This document shows, piece after piece, positions 24,601 through 37,149 of a stretch of 64,000 nt of DNA. The notes beneath the pieces were generated by a model. The model had not been told where the DNA came from. It made no database searches and saw nothing but the letters and a program-made list of their open reading frames with translations. Numbering within the stretch: the stretch's first letter is position 1; each line of letters opens with the position of its first letter. The translations under genes were made by a program, and so were the position numbers. This DNA is from Sitta carolinensis (lineage: Eukaryota; Chordata; Aves; Passeriformes; Sittidae), in NCBI GenBank assembly GCA_032173965.1, contig JAVUNC010000005.1, forward strand, positions 46,114,501 to 46,178,500, written 5' to 3'.

Positions 24601-27600
24601 TTCCAGTTCTCACAATACACCACAGACATTACTGTCTAACCATACAAGGCAGCATCCTCGGTGAGGACATCTGTGTTGACATCTCCTAAAGTCTGGCATG
24701 GCCAGGGGCTGAGCACCCAGCACTGTGTGCAGAGGGCACAGTAACCCTTGGAGGAACAGCAGAACCAGTACAGGCACATCAGGAGCTCCATGAGAGCAGG
24801 ATGTGTTTGGCAGCCTCTGTCACTGCCCTCCAAGGAGTTAAAGGAGGCAATCAGTACAGCATGGGAAGAGCATGGCAGTACCCACACTGCAGCCTTGCAC
24901 AACTCTAGCAACTGTAGCAAAGAGCTCTTGTCACAGTCTGTGCATGCCACTACTGACTGCAAATCCAAGACATGGCCTTGCTTCTGCAGCTGGACTTTGC
25001 TCTGAGGGAATAGGGGCATCCTGGATACCCTCTTGTTAATTAAACCTTATTTGCTGTGAATAAATTAGTAGCATCTGTCTCTCTGTTTTGAATGCCATTG
25101 GAATCTGCAGTTCTCACTCTGCTTCTGCTGTATCAAGTGTGGACTCCACCTGCTGGGCACAGCACCTGCTGGGTTAATCCCCCAGTTTCTGTCCTAGGTG
25201 AGTCCTGCCAGCTTTCCTGAGGCAATAATACCCCACTGTAACTTTGCTTTGAGTAACCCATAAAATGTAATATGCTCAGTTAAGGTATTAGTGAGCATGA
25301 GGCAGTCTCCTCTGGTTTGGCACTGATGGCTAAAATATTAAACCAACAGCTACCTCTTCTTCTCTAAAATGTTTTTTCTTGCTAACTATTTAATGATGGC
25401 TAAGAATTTTATGTCTCTTTCCACAGCAAAGCCCTCCAGCCCCATTGTTTCCATGAATCTACATGGGTTTTACTGCTGGGATCAGCTGCCAACACTGGAG
25501 AAGCTGGAGGTTGACACTTGGAATGGTGATGCCTCAAAAACAAAATGTGGGAAGAGACAACTTGCTGGAAGAAAACACAGTCCCTTGCAACAGTGCACAC
25601 AAGACCACCTGAGCTTCTCCCAAGGACCCAGACAGCTGGTCTTGTGACCTTGTGATTTAGCTGCAGTAAATGTATGGTGACTTATGGGAACAAGGTCAGT
25701 TTTCAACAGTCATGGTTCTGATCCTGTGTGTAGAGAATGGCTGTGAAGTGTATTTTTTTTAATCTTGAAACTACTGCTAGAACACAATAATTGTTAAGAT
25801 TATTTTATCTGCCCACAGGAAATTTACTTAACCAGCTTCCAGTAACTTCTATGTATCTTCACGATGTCCTATCTGAATTCTTTAAATGCTGTTCCTAAGT
25901 AACATTGACTTAAAAGAAAAACCACCCTCCCCCTGCATTTTGTAACTGTATTTAAATACAGAGGGTGTCCTGACCTCCCCAGGTAAGAAATAATATGGAG
26001 TTTTAATAGTTTTGAAGTATCAATATTCTAAATTGGAACCCAGCATTGGCAGTTGATTACCACTGGCCATAAAATGAATGACCACAACATCCTCTTCCTG
26101 GGAGCACCAAAAGTACTAGGAAGAGGTTACTTTTGTCAATATAGTACTCTTGTCTTTTCCAAGGGAAACACTGAGGAAACTTGCAGGTAGCATCAAGTAA
26201 AATGAGGCAGGAGTTTTTATGCATTCTGAGAGAAAAAGGCCACAGATCTATTTCTTTCTTTTTTTAGATATGAGGGTTTATTGTTTGAACTCCTTAACTA
26301 AGGGTGCCATAGATAGTAAAGGTCTCTGTAAGTTCAGAAAGTGTTGCTACTGCATCATGAAGGAAAAATTTACCAAGTGCTATTGTACACAAAGACATCA
26401 TCTCTGGCTCAGGACGTCCTTGAGTGCAAATCCCTGGAAACTACTAGAAACATGTTAGTGACATGCTGTTATATATGCAATTTGTATCTTGTTCTTTGCA
26501 ACCATTACTGGCTACAGCTGAAGACAAAGTACTGGGTCTGAGGGACTTTTTCTTTGATTTGGTAGAGACTTTTAACTTTTGTGCTTTTCTACACATTTCT
26601 TATTTAAATTAGACACACAGCAGGCAACAATGAAGACTTATTTTGCCTGTTCTATAACAATAGGCCAGAAAATTTGCAATGCCTGTGTCAGGCTCAGTGG
26701 CATTAGTTTGACATACGTGCCAATCTCCATTCTTCCAAATGGCTTTGTATGAGTATACATGTTATTGCATTCATATAACACTTCTTGCTCATGGAGTCCC
26801 ACCTGTGCACCAGTGGGTAAGCATGGGTATTAGACTGTCAAACACAGCTGGTATCATCCTAGTGACATCCTCTACAGTTCTGACTTGAAAGCTTCTCCAG
26901 TGGTCCTGCACAAGAGCTCTGAAATGCTTGAGCCACAGATATTAATTACCCTCAGCATATCTATCCACATTCCTGTCACACACTCTTGGTTTGAAGACCT
27001 GCATGGCACAGATCATGTGGGAAGTTGTTTCTGAGTTTCATTATTGTCTCTGTGAGAAATTAGCAATGTGGTTCTTATCAGAATTTGCCAAACCAGCCAC
27101 CAGATATGATTTTACTTTTCTGCTGCATATAAGAAAGACTAATCTCCTATCAGAAATATGTTCCCATGAAGACATTTCTGGGTTCTGATCAAACGGCCTT
27201 TTGGCCATCTCTTTAGTAAACAAAACAGGCGTTAAGGACCTCTGATGAAAAATAACAAAGCTGTTTTGGATTACCAAGTACTGTTCAGCAGCTGAACTGC
27301 AGAAATGAGTTGAGCTTGCTGCAAGCAGAGACAATTTGTGCAAGCCTAAGTCACCATGAACTGTGTTTTATTTGACAGTTGGAGCAGCCAAGGAGATCAC
27401 CTTCTCTAACCCAGACAGTGAGCAGCAACCCCCTTGATTTGGACTTGTGTCTGATCTTTGGACTGATTTATCCTTTCTGTGTACATTCAGTGCCTTGTCA
27501 CAAAGCTCAAGGGACTGAAGGGACTATGATACAGGTTTCTCATTTTTAAGTAAAGTCAAAATGAAGACATGGGAAGGGCAGAGAACGGACTTTGCACTGT

Positions 27601-30600
27601 TATGTAGCTCCCAGCCACAATTACAGTTTGAAAACAAGCCAGGGGATTTGTACTATTGGGAATACTTGGGACATTTATTTGAGGTTCAGAGAGAAATTCC
27701 AGGTGGTTCCCACAGTATGACTTTTCTCAAACCTTTGAAAGAGGTGATTTAAAATTTCCTCTGTAACTAAATAATTATAACTAGCAACAACTTCCTCCTG
27801 TTTGCAATTTAGTTCATATTAAATTTGTCTCTATCATTTTTGTCTGAATCCAGTTCATAATTGGCTCATTTAGAAAGATCAAGAAATAATGTTCTTCTAA
27901 GAGTAGGCACCCAAAGGCTTCAAGCTTCCCACATTCAATCACTGTATCAGCCCTGGGCCAGGGTAGTGAAGGTAAGGAAATATTTCTTCCTGAAGAGTTT
28001 ATCAACAGCATCTTGGCATCAAGGCAGCTAATTGTTCTGGTTAAATACTGCTTGAAGTTCTGGAATTCTTATGAGTGCAGATTTTATATACATAGAAAAG
28101 CTATTGTAAGAGAGTATAAAATCATAAAGCCTTTTCAGTCAGGTAATGCACTGGTTTGCAGCAGGTTGGGGGCTTTTTCAGAGGTTGATCTGATCCAAAG
28201 CTTATGGAAGTCAGTGCAAAAACTCCAAAGAGAATCCTGGCTTTAATTCAAGGAATTAAGTTGTATGCCTTAATGCCATAGGATATTACTGCACTAAAGA
28301 GCTTATTAAGATTAAAATGGATTAGGCATTACTATGAATGAATGCAAAAAGTTTACATGGCTGGGATAAAGCTTCAAAGCTTTATTCCACATTTCAGGGA
28401 AATGGTTCCAGACTGAAGTAAAGAAAAACTATTACATATCATAGCATTGCACACAACGAGGTACAAGTTGTGCCTTCCAAAGTGAGAAATCTGGCACTAA
28501 TGGTAGGATGTGGAATGAAAATATTCTCCAAAGAAGTAGTTCTCACTAAAGAGTGAAATGAGTATGTCTTGTGTGCTTCCACGCTCTTTGTTTTGAGCTT
28601 GATATTTTTGCTTGTTTTTTAATTTTTTTTTCAGCAGCTGTGAGCCTGGCATCTTACTTTGTGTCTTGTTATCAGAAGCTTACAGATGGCTGCTAAACAG
28701 AGCCTCCTATGTATTTAGCTTTGATATTGTAATGGCCGAGCATGGATTTCATATGAAAAGCAAACTTACTTTCTATACATCACTAGTGTACAACTTGAGA
28801 GACAGCAGCAATGGAGATGGCCTGGTGTGACTGCCCTGACTCCTGCAGGAGCTATGCCTGTTCTGTACCAGATGTTCTCTGCAGGGGATTCTTGGATGCT
28901 TTCTCCAACACAGTCACAAACATACTGAGCATCAGAGCCTTCCCAGTTCCCATGGGGCCCATGTTTTCCCAAGGAAGGGATTTGTCAGGATTTCTTGATA
29001 ACTGCTACTTAATATTTTTATGTTATTTTCAGACTTGTCTACTTGTTTCATCCTTGCTAATATTTGTCCTCCTTTGTTATCCATACCCTACAGCTGCCTC
29101 CAGGTGGGAATCATAACTCCACTTGACTATTTCAGGGGCTGTGCACACTGGATCTACTTCCCTGATGCCTGTGTGGTCCTTACTCCTCCTTTCTTCAGTT
29201 TTGTTTACTCTTCATCCCCCTTCTACATGAGTTCACAACACAGAACAGTTTATCAGCTTCTGTCCTCAAAATGCCTAGAACTAAATGGAGCCTTGTGGAT
29301 GGGGATGCAATGGTGTTAAGATCCTCTCAGATTTATCATAATACAGCTCCTTGTGGTACTCTTTCGGTACAGGCAGCTTTCACTCAAAATTGCCTCCTTT
29401 GCTGACCATGTTTCATTCCAATGTAATTGTTGACTTGCTTTCCCTTTGCTCTTGTCTGAGACTGGTGCTTACCAGATCATCTAGCTTAAGGTTTGTGTTT
29501 GAAAAGACTTTCCCCGATGCCTCCATCTGCATGTTCCTCATCCCAGCTGTCTATAGGTGACCTGGCCATTGTACTGGCATTTTCAAGACTGACTGTACTC
29601 CATCTCTGCAGTGGGCTCTTATTAGTGAAGTTCAGTATCTGCAGTGTATCTGGAGTAATACACTTCCTTGGAGACCAGGCTTATAACTAATTCATTAGTT
29701 CACGGTGATGCACTTACAAAGTGCCTAGCATGGAAAGACCTTAATCCCAGAGAATGTTTCTGGTAAAACTGCAGTTGCTAAAGCCAGGTCTAATACAATT
29801 TGTTGTTTTCCACATGGTTGGCTTTCTGTTACTTTTCTTCACTTACTTTCAGACCTGCATCCAGGTGCAGGACAGATGCAAGATTGCTATGCCCATGCCA
29901 GCAGCTGTCTGGATGATACAGATTTGAGCTGGCTTGAATCCAGATAGCTCTTGTGAGATGAGCAAGTGAGTTTTGCCTTCTCCTTGTGCCTTGAGAAACC
30001 AATGTGGTGTTTTGATCAAGCAATGACAGTTTGTGCCTCAGGTCACTGGTGGGGCAGAAACCTCTGTATGGCTGAGGAATTGGCCTTGCCTTCCATCTGC
30101 CTATAGCCTTTTTGCCCCTCTACAGCCTCTGTAAACCTAGGTCATACTTACAAGAGATGTGTTCTAGCAGCCCTCAATGGTGGGGGTTTTAATGATCCTG
30201 GGATTTCTATCTGCTGCTCCTCTTGGTGTCCTGTCCAGAGGGAGGGAAGTAAAACACGGGTTTATTGAATTCTCATAATAGCACAAGACACAGATTCTCC
30301 CACCGATGTTATGCCTGCTTAACTTCTCTGTCACCCATGATTTCAAGGTCAGTGTAGTGGTAGTCTGAAGCTCCCACACTTTGATGTGGTTTTCTCCAAG
30401 CTCTCTTCCCTCCTGGATGGTTGTGCAGCCACTGCCTCTCAGAGAGAGCAAGGTCTCTTGTAAGGGACCAAGCTCAGCTTGCTCAGTGCTTTATAAATTA
30501 TTTGTGCCTTGTGTGGATGCTCTTCTTCAGTATCATAACAGGCTCAGAATTCCTGCAAGTGCTCCTTGGCCAGCTGCTATACCCTCCCTGTCTGGCACAG

Positions 30601-33600
30601 ACCACAGGACAAAGCCCAGTGTACAGCTTTGGCAAGAGGCTTTCTGGGGCTTCACCATATTCCTTTTCTTGTGTTCCCCATGTTTTTGAAGATATCTTTC
30701 CTTCCTGTGGACTTTTCCTGTGCTGACCACTGTCCTGACCAAGGTCTCAGAGTATCAAAAGCATTCTTTATACTCAGTGCCCCCCTGTCTGAAGTCCTAC
30801 TCTTCACAGGGTAGTAGTTCATTTATTTCTGTCATATCCCTTGTCTGCTCTGACATCTGGACAGTCTGTTGTATGTTGAGCATTGCTGGTGATTGCTATG
30901 CTTAGCCACTTCATTTATAGCATCAGGAATGTGAGAGGCCCTCAGAAAAATGCCAGAGGCAAGAAAGTGTTTGAAAATTCCTGAAGCCCTTGAGAGAGAA
31001 GATATTCTTTTCACCCAGCATGTTTAATGCTAAACTTCAAGAAGAGGAACAACATAAAATGTGAGAGTACATGTTAAAGGTAAGTTGAAAGCTGCAACTG
31101 ACAGAATTCAATCGTTGCTTACCCCCAACACAGAAGCTTCAGCCATCCCACTCCCTCCAGGTGGATCACAGTTGGTGTGGAAAAAGCTCAAAGCCATAAA
31201 GGCTCCCTACCTTGGGCTGTCAGGACAAACTTCAGAGGTGCAGGTGCCTAACTTTAGGGTACTAAGCTGATCCCAGCTTCAACAGCCCTGAGAGCACTAT
31301 GGGGACTAGGAATAAGGTTTCAAAGTTAAGCAGTCTGGTATGAGGAAATTCCAGAGTTGAGCACGTTTAGAAGCATGTGGTATTATCTTTTATTTTAATT
31401 GCATAATCTTATGTTCTTTTATTTTTTTTTTTTTCCAAATCTGTCTAGATTTGCATCACAGTGGTGTGGTGATGCTGAAACAGACTGTTGGCTGGAATAA
31501 CCTGCCCACCCTATGGAGCATTACATAAATGCTCTAAAAAGTACAGCTTTCTTGTTCCTCAGATCTCCAAGCTGAGGCCCTGGATCTTGCTGTCTGAGTG
31601 AGATCTGACTCAGAGAGAATGAGATTCACTAATGAGTACTTACAGCTGCAACCACAACTAATGACAGCTGCATTTTAAACTTCAAGATAAAATATTAACT
31701 ACTTTGAAAAAGCAAGTATTGAAGACCTAAAGGTGGTGGGTACTCTTAATTTACCTCTCTCAAAATCCCATTTATAGAATAGAAAAGTGCCCCACAAAAC
31801 ACAGAGTGATATTGGCAGGGTACATTTTTTAGCCTACACCTTATTGATCAATACCATAAGAAAATGTGACAGTGGCTTGATACTCAGTGAGGTGCTGATT
31901 TGAAAATCTGTTGGAGGATGGTAATTTTGCACTAGTGCTCTTCAGATCTGAAGAATCCAACTTACACTGAGGGTTTAATTTAAAAAAAAATAAAAAAAAA
32001 ATTGAAATTTATTTAAACTGAGATTCCTGAAGTGATTTAGATATTGCTGGGGGGTGCGTGGGGGGTGTGGGGAGAGAGGGAAGCAAGATGAGTGCTTCTC
32101 ACTTTTCCCAAGGTTCATTCTTGCAGTGATTTGGGTTTAATGAACTTTCTCACAAGAGTCAGAAACTGGAGTCAGTGAGGATGAGACTCAGTAGTTGGTT
32201 ATGGTTTTAAGTAGACATAACTATGTGAGAAGATATTTTTCTGGCTTTCAAAATGTGGTTGGCAAGGGGTTTATAAAAAGCCCTCACAAAGGGATTCCTG
32301 GACAAATAATATTCATATCTCACAGGATAGAGAACATTCAAAGACAAAAGACTTTCAATTGAACAACAGTAATGAGTTGCAAGAGAAAAGCTCCAAAGAT
32401 GGCATGAAAGAAAACACTTCTATAGCTGAGATTGACAGCATAACACAAGAAGGCAATTGCACTTGGCCATCTTGAAACTCCTATGAACACCTAGAAAGTT
32501 CAGCAACAGAAAGAAGCAAGAGGAGATGAGTGTTTGCAGCTCTGTCTTGCAGTCATGGCAATGAGAAGGAACTAAGTGGCAGTCCCATTTTAGCAAATTT
32601 TTCCTATAGGCTAGAAAACATGCTGACATTCATTTGCACAGAGTCCCAGAAGATGTAACTGGCCAAAAGATTTCAGCCTGAAGGAAACCATGTGCAAAAC
32701 TTTCGTGAGAATATGCCAGTCATCACCCAGGAACAAACTGCTTCTCAGATGATATCACAGTAAGTTTTTATTGCCTATTGTTTGGAGATAAACAGCTGTT
32801 TTTATCTAATGAGAAGTGATAAGTGACTTTCACGGTTTTCCCCAGGAAAGGAAAGCATTTCAGAAGGAAAAGCTAAGTCATCTGCCTTTCCCTGGCTATA
32901 TTTTGTAAGCAAGTCAGACTACATCCTTAAGATTTTTTAAACATTTTTTTATTAATTTTTATTCCTTTGACATGTTTTTATAGTAAAAGAACAGAGAATA
33001 ACATATTACAATGTGTATAGACTTTAGTCCTTCAACAAGCTGCCTTAACACATTTGCTTTCTTGCACCATAGCCATCTCTCACTGAAAAATGGAAGTTTC
33101 AGGAATTATGGCTCATTAGAAAAAATGCAGAACCTCAGACAAAACAACTGTGAGTGTGTTTTAAGACTCCGCCGCTAAGCCTCAAAATTCCTTACAAGGA
33201 ATGAATGTAATCCTTATTAAATGAATAGAAATTATTTTTAAAATAACTAACAAACAGTATTCCCTCAAAATATCCATCTTCTGATACAGCTCATCAGCCA
33301 GGCATGAGAGCTGGGTTATGTGTGCATTCCTGTTGGACTTCTCTAGGAAGGAGATTGGAGTAGTTCTCTGATGGGAGCTGGGGCTATGGCAATCCAATGT
33401 GGAACTACACCAGGATCACCTGGTTTTCTAAAACTTAAGTCCCTGGACTAAGGAGAATTTCGCTTTTACCCCAGTATTTTCTGACAAAGTATCTCACTGT
33501 CTGTGGACTGTTTCCCCAAGGTCTGGGATGAAAAGGGAGAAAAAGAACTAAGTAAAATTTCCTTCTCTTGCTTTTGTCCTGCTTAAAAAAGCTTTAAAAA

Positions 33601-35759
33601 GGGAAAACTCAATTATAATAGAAGCAGCCAGCTTAAAGTTTTCAAAACTGTATCTAATGGGTCTTTTCCCAGAGAGAAGAGGACAGACTGAGAAGGTGGA
33701 ATAAGGATCATATGTAACAGGATGGCATAATGTGAGGGAGAGCATGAGAGTATTGCCATAGGAACATTCACATTTAACTGCAGGAGAGGGCTAGTACATG
33801 AGCTTGAAAAAATTTACATCAGTTCCCTATAGTAAAAGCTAAATAAACCGTCATTTACATAAAGAACACTTAGGGAAAGGAGAAAAGCATTAAAAGGTGA
33901 GAAAGGCAGGAGAAATTGGAAGTAAGTGGAAAGGACAGCCTGCCTCTGCCCAAGGAAATAGCTGTAGGCTGCAATTAGCTAAATGGTACATGACTCCTGT
34001 GCTGAGATAGTGCTGCGGTTCTGAACCCCTCCATGGCTTACTGCTGTGTCTAATGGCAGGAGTGCTGAATAATAAAAGCTGTACTCTGGACTGCCAACAG
34101 GAATTAATTTCCTTTAGCTTGGTGCTCAAGCTGTATTTTAGCTGAAAACTGCCAGCTTTTATTTCTGGAATTACGGTAGCAGATAACTATGGCACTGCCA
34201 TGGATTTATAGCAGTGCTTTATGCGTGGGGATCAATCGTTCAGACAGGATTTGCTCTTCTCTCCACAATCGCTCCTTGCTCCCATGAACATGTTCAGCAT
34301 AGGAAAGATAAGATAGGCGGAGGAAGTTCTTATGCAATGAGGTTTCTTAAGCTAAAGGCAATGATTAAAAATTCCACCTCCTCTTATGAATATTATGTAG
34401 CTACAAAAAGCTTGCTCCTTGCCTGCAAACAACCCAGAAGCCCTTCCTTAATGTCAGGGCCCTAGGGAATCTCGGTGCCCTCCCTGAACATTTAAGTGGT
34501 TACGGGTGCCTCACCTCTCGGCGGCGCTCAGGCTGCCAGAGCCCAGCAGACACGGATCGATGGGGTTAAGTGGATTCACTCTGTGCCTGCCTGCATGCAC
34601 ACATCCTACCCTTCCCCTGCCTCCCCGCTTGCTCTGCTCTTACTTCTCTCTGGGGACACCATTTGCCTGCCTGTCCAAACAAGCTCCACAGCTTGAAATT
34701 GCCAGGGAGTGAGGAGAGAAAAGCCTTCCTGCTTATGAAGGGCAGGGTGAAGGCAGACTTGTCCTACGCTAAATAGAGGGAAGAGGGAGAAGTTACTGCA
34801 ATATCATTTTCTGCTGGATGTGGCAGGACTGCTGGCACGGTCTGGTGGCAGATCATAAGGATTCTCCCTCTTAATAAGCAGCAAGCATGTTCTGGGGAGC
34901 AAATGCCTCATGTAAATATGTATGGGCATGGGGACAAGTGTCACACAGGGCTTCCCATCAAAGGAGAGGAAACACAGCATCATTTGGAGTGCTGCTTCTT
35001 TGGAACTGCAACCACAAAGGAATGAATAATAGGATTAATTCACTTAGCTATTGATCTCAGACGCACACATTTTCATTTAATGTTATGAGAACAGCCAGAC
35101 TCTCATGGTTCATAGCCTGTGGGCACTACAGCAGAGACAACATTTGCAAGCCCCTTTCCCCATTTGCTGATGAGGTAACTCTTAGCAGCACGTCCCTTAT
35201 GGTGAGCTGCTAGGGAAGGATCTCCTATGGAAAACAGCCTAATGTCCGGACTGGTGACTCTAATGCTGTTCTCTACAGATGTATGCTGAGCAAATAATTG
35301 GTGGCCCAAATAACACCGGGACCTACCCATGGAAATTCTATACAGAAAGCTGAAAAAAGAGAGGGGAGGAAGAAAACAGAATAGGTCTGATTTAATTAGG
35401 TCTGGATATACACGCACACAATATCTCAGCTAATCAGAGAAAAAGTTCAAATACAGCCTCCCTGTATCACCATAAACATTGAAGATCTATGACAGTGAGA
35501 AAAGAAAGAATATGGTTCAGGGAGACATTAAGACATTTTTCAGTAGTTTCATCACATGGAACATGAGGTCTGCTCAGGATTCCAAATAACTTCTTTGCCA
35601 AATTATTCTGCAAAGTTAAGTTTCTCGTAACTAGCTCTTTCAAAACCACCCTGCCCATAAGCAAGTGGATGCAAGGGCCAAAAGTAAGTGTTAAAGGTGG
35701 TAAAGACCATGCTGGGATCTGTGGAGTCACCAGGTGACACCAGTAGAGATGCTGACACT
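21699..35759. other. gene-poor stretch downstream of PDE6H
   Basis: No coding exon was recognised on either strand; in particular I did not find RERG, which flanks PDE6H in human. The PDE6H 3' UTR should begin just below 35760. A TTTAAT at 35391-35396 reads ATTAAA on minus and is one candidate poly(A) signal. A G-rich segment at 32049-32080 fits a quadruplex pattern. T or A runs lie at about 31417-31434 and 31980-32000. Confidence 0.5.
32049..32080 (+). other. potential G-quadruplex motif
   Basis: Four G runs of 6, 6, 4 and 3 bases are separated by loops of 5, 3 and 5 bases, which satisfies the usual G3+N1-7 pattern. The surrounding DNA is AT-rich, so the run stands out. There is no nearby promoter or exon to give it a role. 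Confidence 0.5.
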
Positions 35760-37149
35760 TTAGATGATCCCAAACTGGGCCAGCTCGTGCAGTTCCAGAT
35801 GGCTGAAAGCTTCCCATGGGCAAATCACAGTGATATCTGCAAAAGAGAGAAGGTGACAAATATGTTCTTGTCAGTGCATTCTTTGGATTTACTTTTTATT
35901 AATGGAAAGGCTGATTTATTCAAGAAAAATTAACAAGAATGAGATTCCATTTGAAGGTTAAATGGGCAGATGAGTATTTCAAATCTGGTACTACCTGTCA
36001 GACCAAACCAGATCAGTGTACTTTCTCTCTGTGAGTAAAAGCAAGCCAGCAGTTCCTTGTCTCTTCAGTGACTATATAAACTGGTGTAAAAATTAATTTC
36101 AGTTATGTGGTTTCTCCCGTTCTTATAAATTACCTGTAGCCAAACTGTGATTTACTTGAAGACATATACAGTTTCAGATCAGATGCTGAATAATTTGGCC
36201 TGCAATATTCAGGATCTGTAACCCTTTCTCTATCAATACTTCAAAGTTCTGACTGGCTACAGTTCATCCAATGCATGTTTCTCAATCCCAGATGGGTACA
36301 TAACATTGTTAAAATTAGGATTCTGATGACAACACAAATACTCAACCATCTGGGATTTAGTTTCTGTGATTTTTTGTTATTAATAGCTTAGCATTTAGCA
36401 TTTCTTTGAGAATCTCATGCTGCTGAAATTCTTAGTCAGATTATTAGAAGAAAACAAACAAGCACTTCTGCAGCCCAGTGTAAGTAGTCTAAAACTGAAG
36501 CATACATAAATGGCCTTTCCTTCACGTAGTGTAAGTAAGCATAAACACGAACATGGCAGCTTGGGGAGGCAGAACTAGTCTTCTCTGGTGACCCTGAGAG
36601 CTGCAGACAGGCCAGGGAAGCAGAGGCCACCCCAGAATCCTCTCCCATGATCAAGTCTGTCTGCACTAGTGCTAAAGCAGGGCATGACAAAAACATCCTG
36701 CAGAGCATACCTGTGCCCAGCCCCTCCATGCCTGGGATGTCATCTCCAAACCTAGGAGAGAAAAGAGCAGGTAAGGAGTGAGATTGGGGCAGCAGCAAGG
36801 AAAGGGGAGATGTCCTAAACCCCCAGCCAAGGAAGAAGAATTGCGGGTAGGGAGCAGAAGAGCAGCAGCTCCAGGTTGGAGAGCTGATGGTGCTGGGGGG
36901 CAGGGGGACCTGCTGGCTCCTTGCCCAAGTGAAGGTGCCCAGAAGCACAATGTGGCAGTGGGGAGCTACTCAGCTATCACTGTCCCTTTTCCTTCCAAAC
37001 TTCCCTTACCCTCTTACTCCTTTTTTGGGGGGCTTGCTCTTGAACTGCCTTGTCTGTCTCTGCTTGAACTTGGGCGGCCCCTTGCGCGGTGTGGTGGGAC
37101 CGGTCGCGGCATCGCCGGCGTTGAGGTTGGCGGCCGGGGTCTCGCTCAT
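35760..37149 (-). CDS. PDE6H: PDE6H, inhibitory gamma subunit of cone cGMP phosphodiesterase
   Basis: Three coding exons on minus (37149-37010, 36751-36711, 35836-35760) join in frame with GT/AG borders to 85 residues; the human protein has 83. The subunit blocks the catalytic pocket of cone PDE6 until transducin removes it. The central segment [20 protein letters not shown] is the conserved threonine-rich and polycationic region that binds the catalytic subunits and transducin. The second exon gives [14 protein letters not shown]. The last gives [20 protein letters not shown] followed by QFGII; the C-terminus is the part that enters the active site. The N-terminus [12 protein letters not shown] identifies PDE6H rather than the rod paralogue PDE6G, which begins differently. 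A TTGCAG acceptor 47 bases before the ATG (exon edge at 37196) implies a non-coding first exon further upstream. Introns are short: 258 and 874 bp. Confidence 0.97.

Noticed and set aside
36436..36948. 170-residue minus-strand frame containing [14 protein letters not shown]
   Set aside because: Only the 41-base exon 36711-36751 inside it is PDE6H coding; the rest is intron read through the splice sites.
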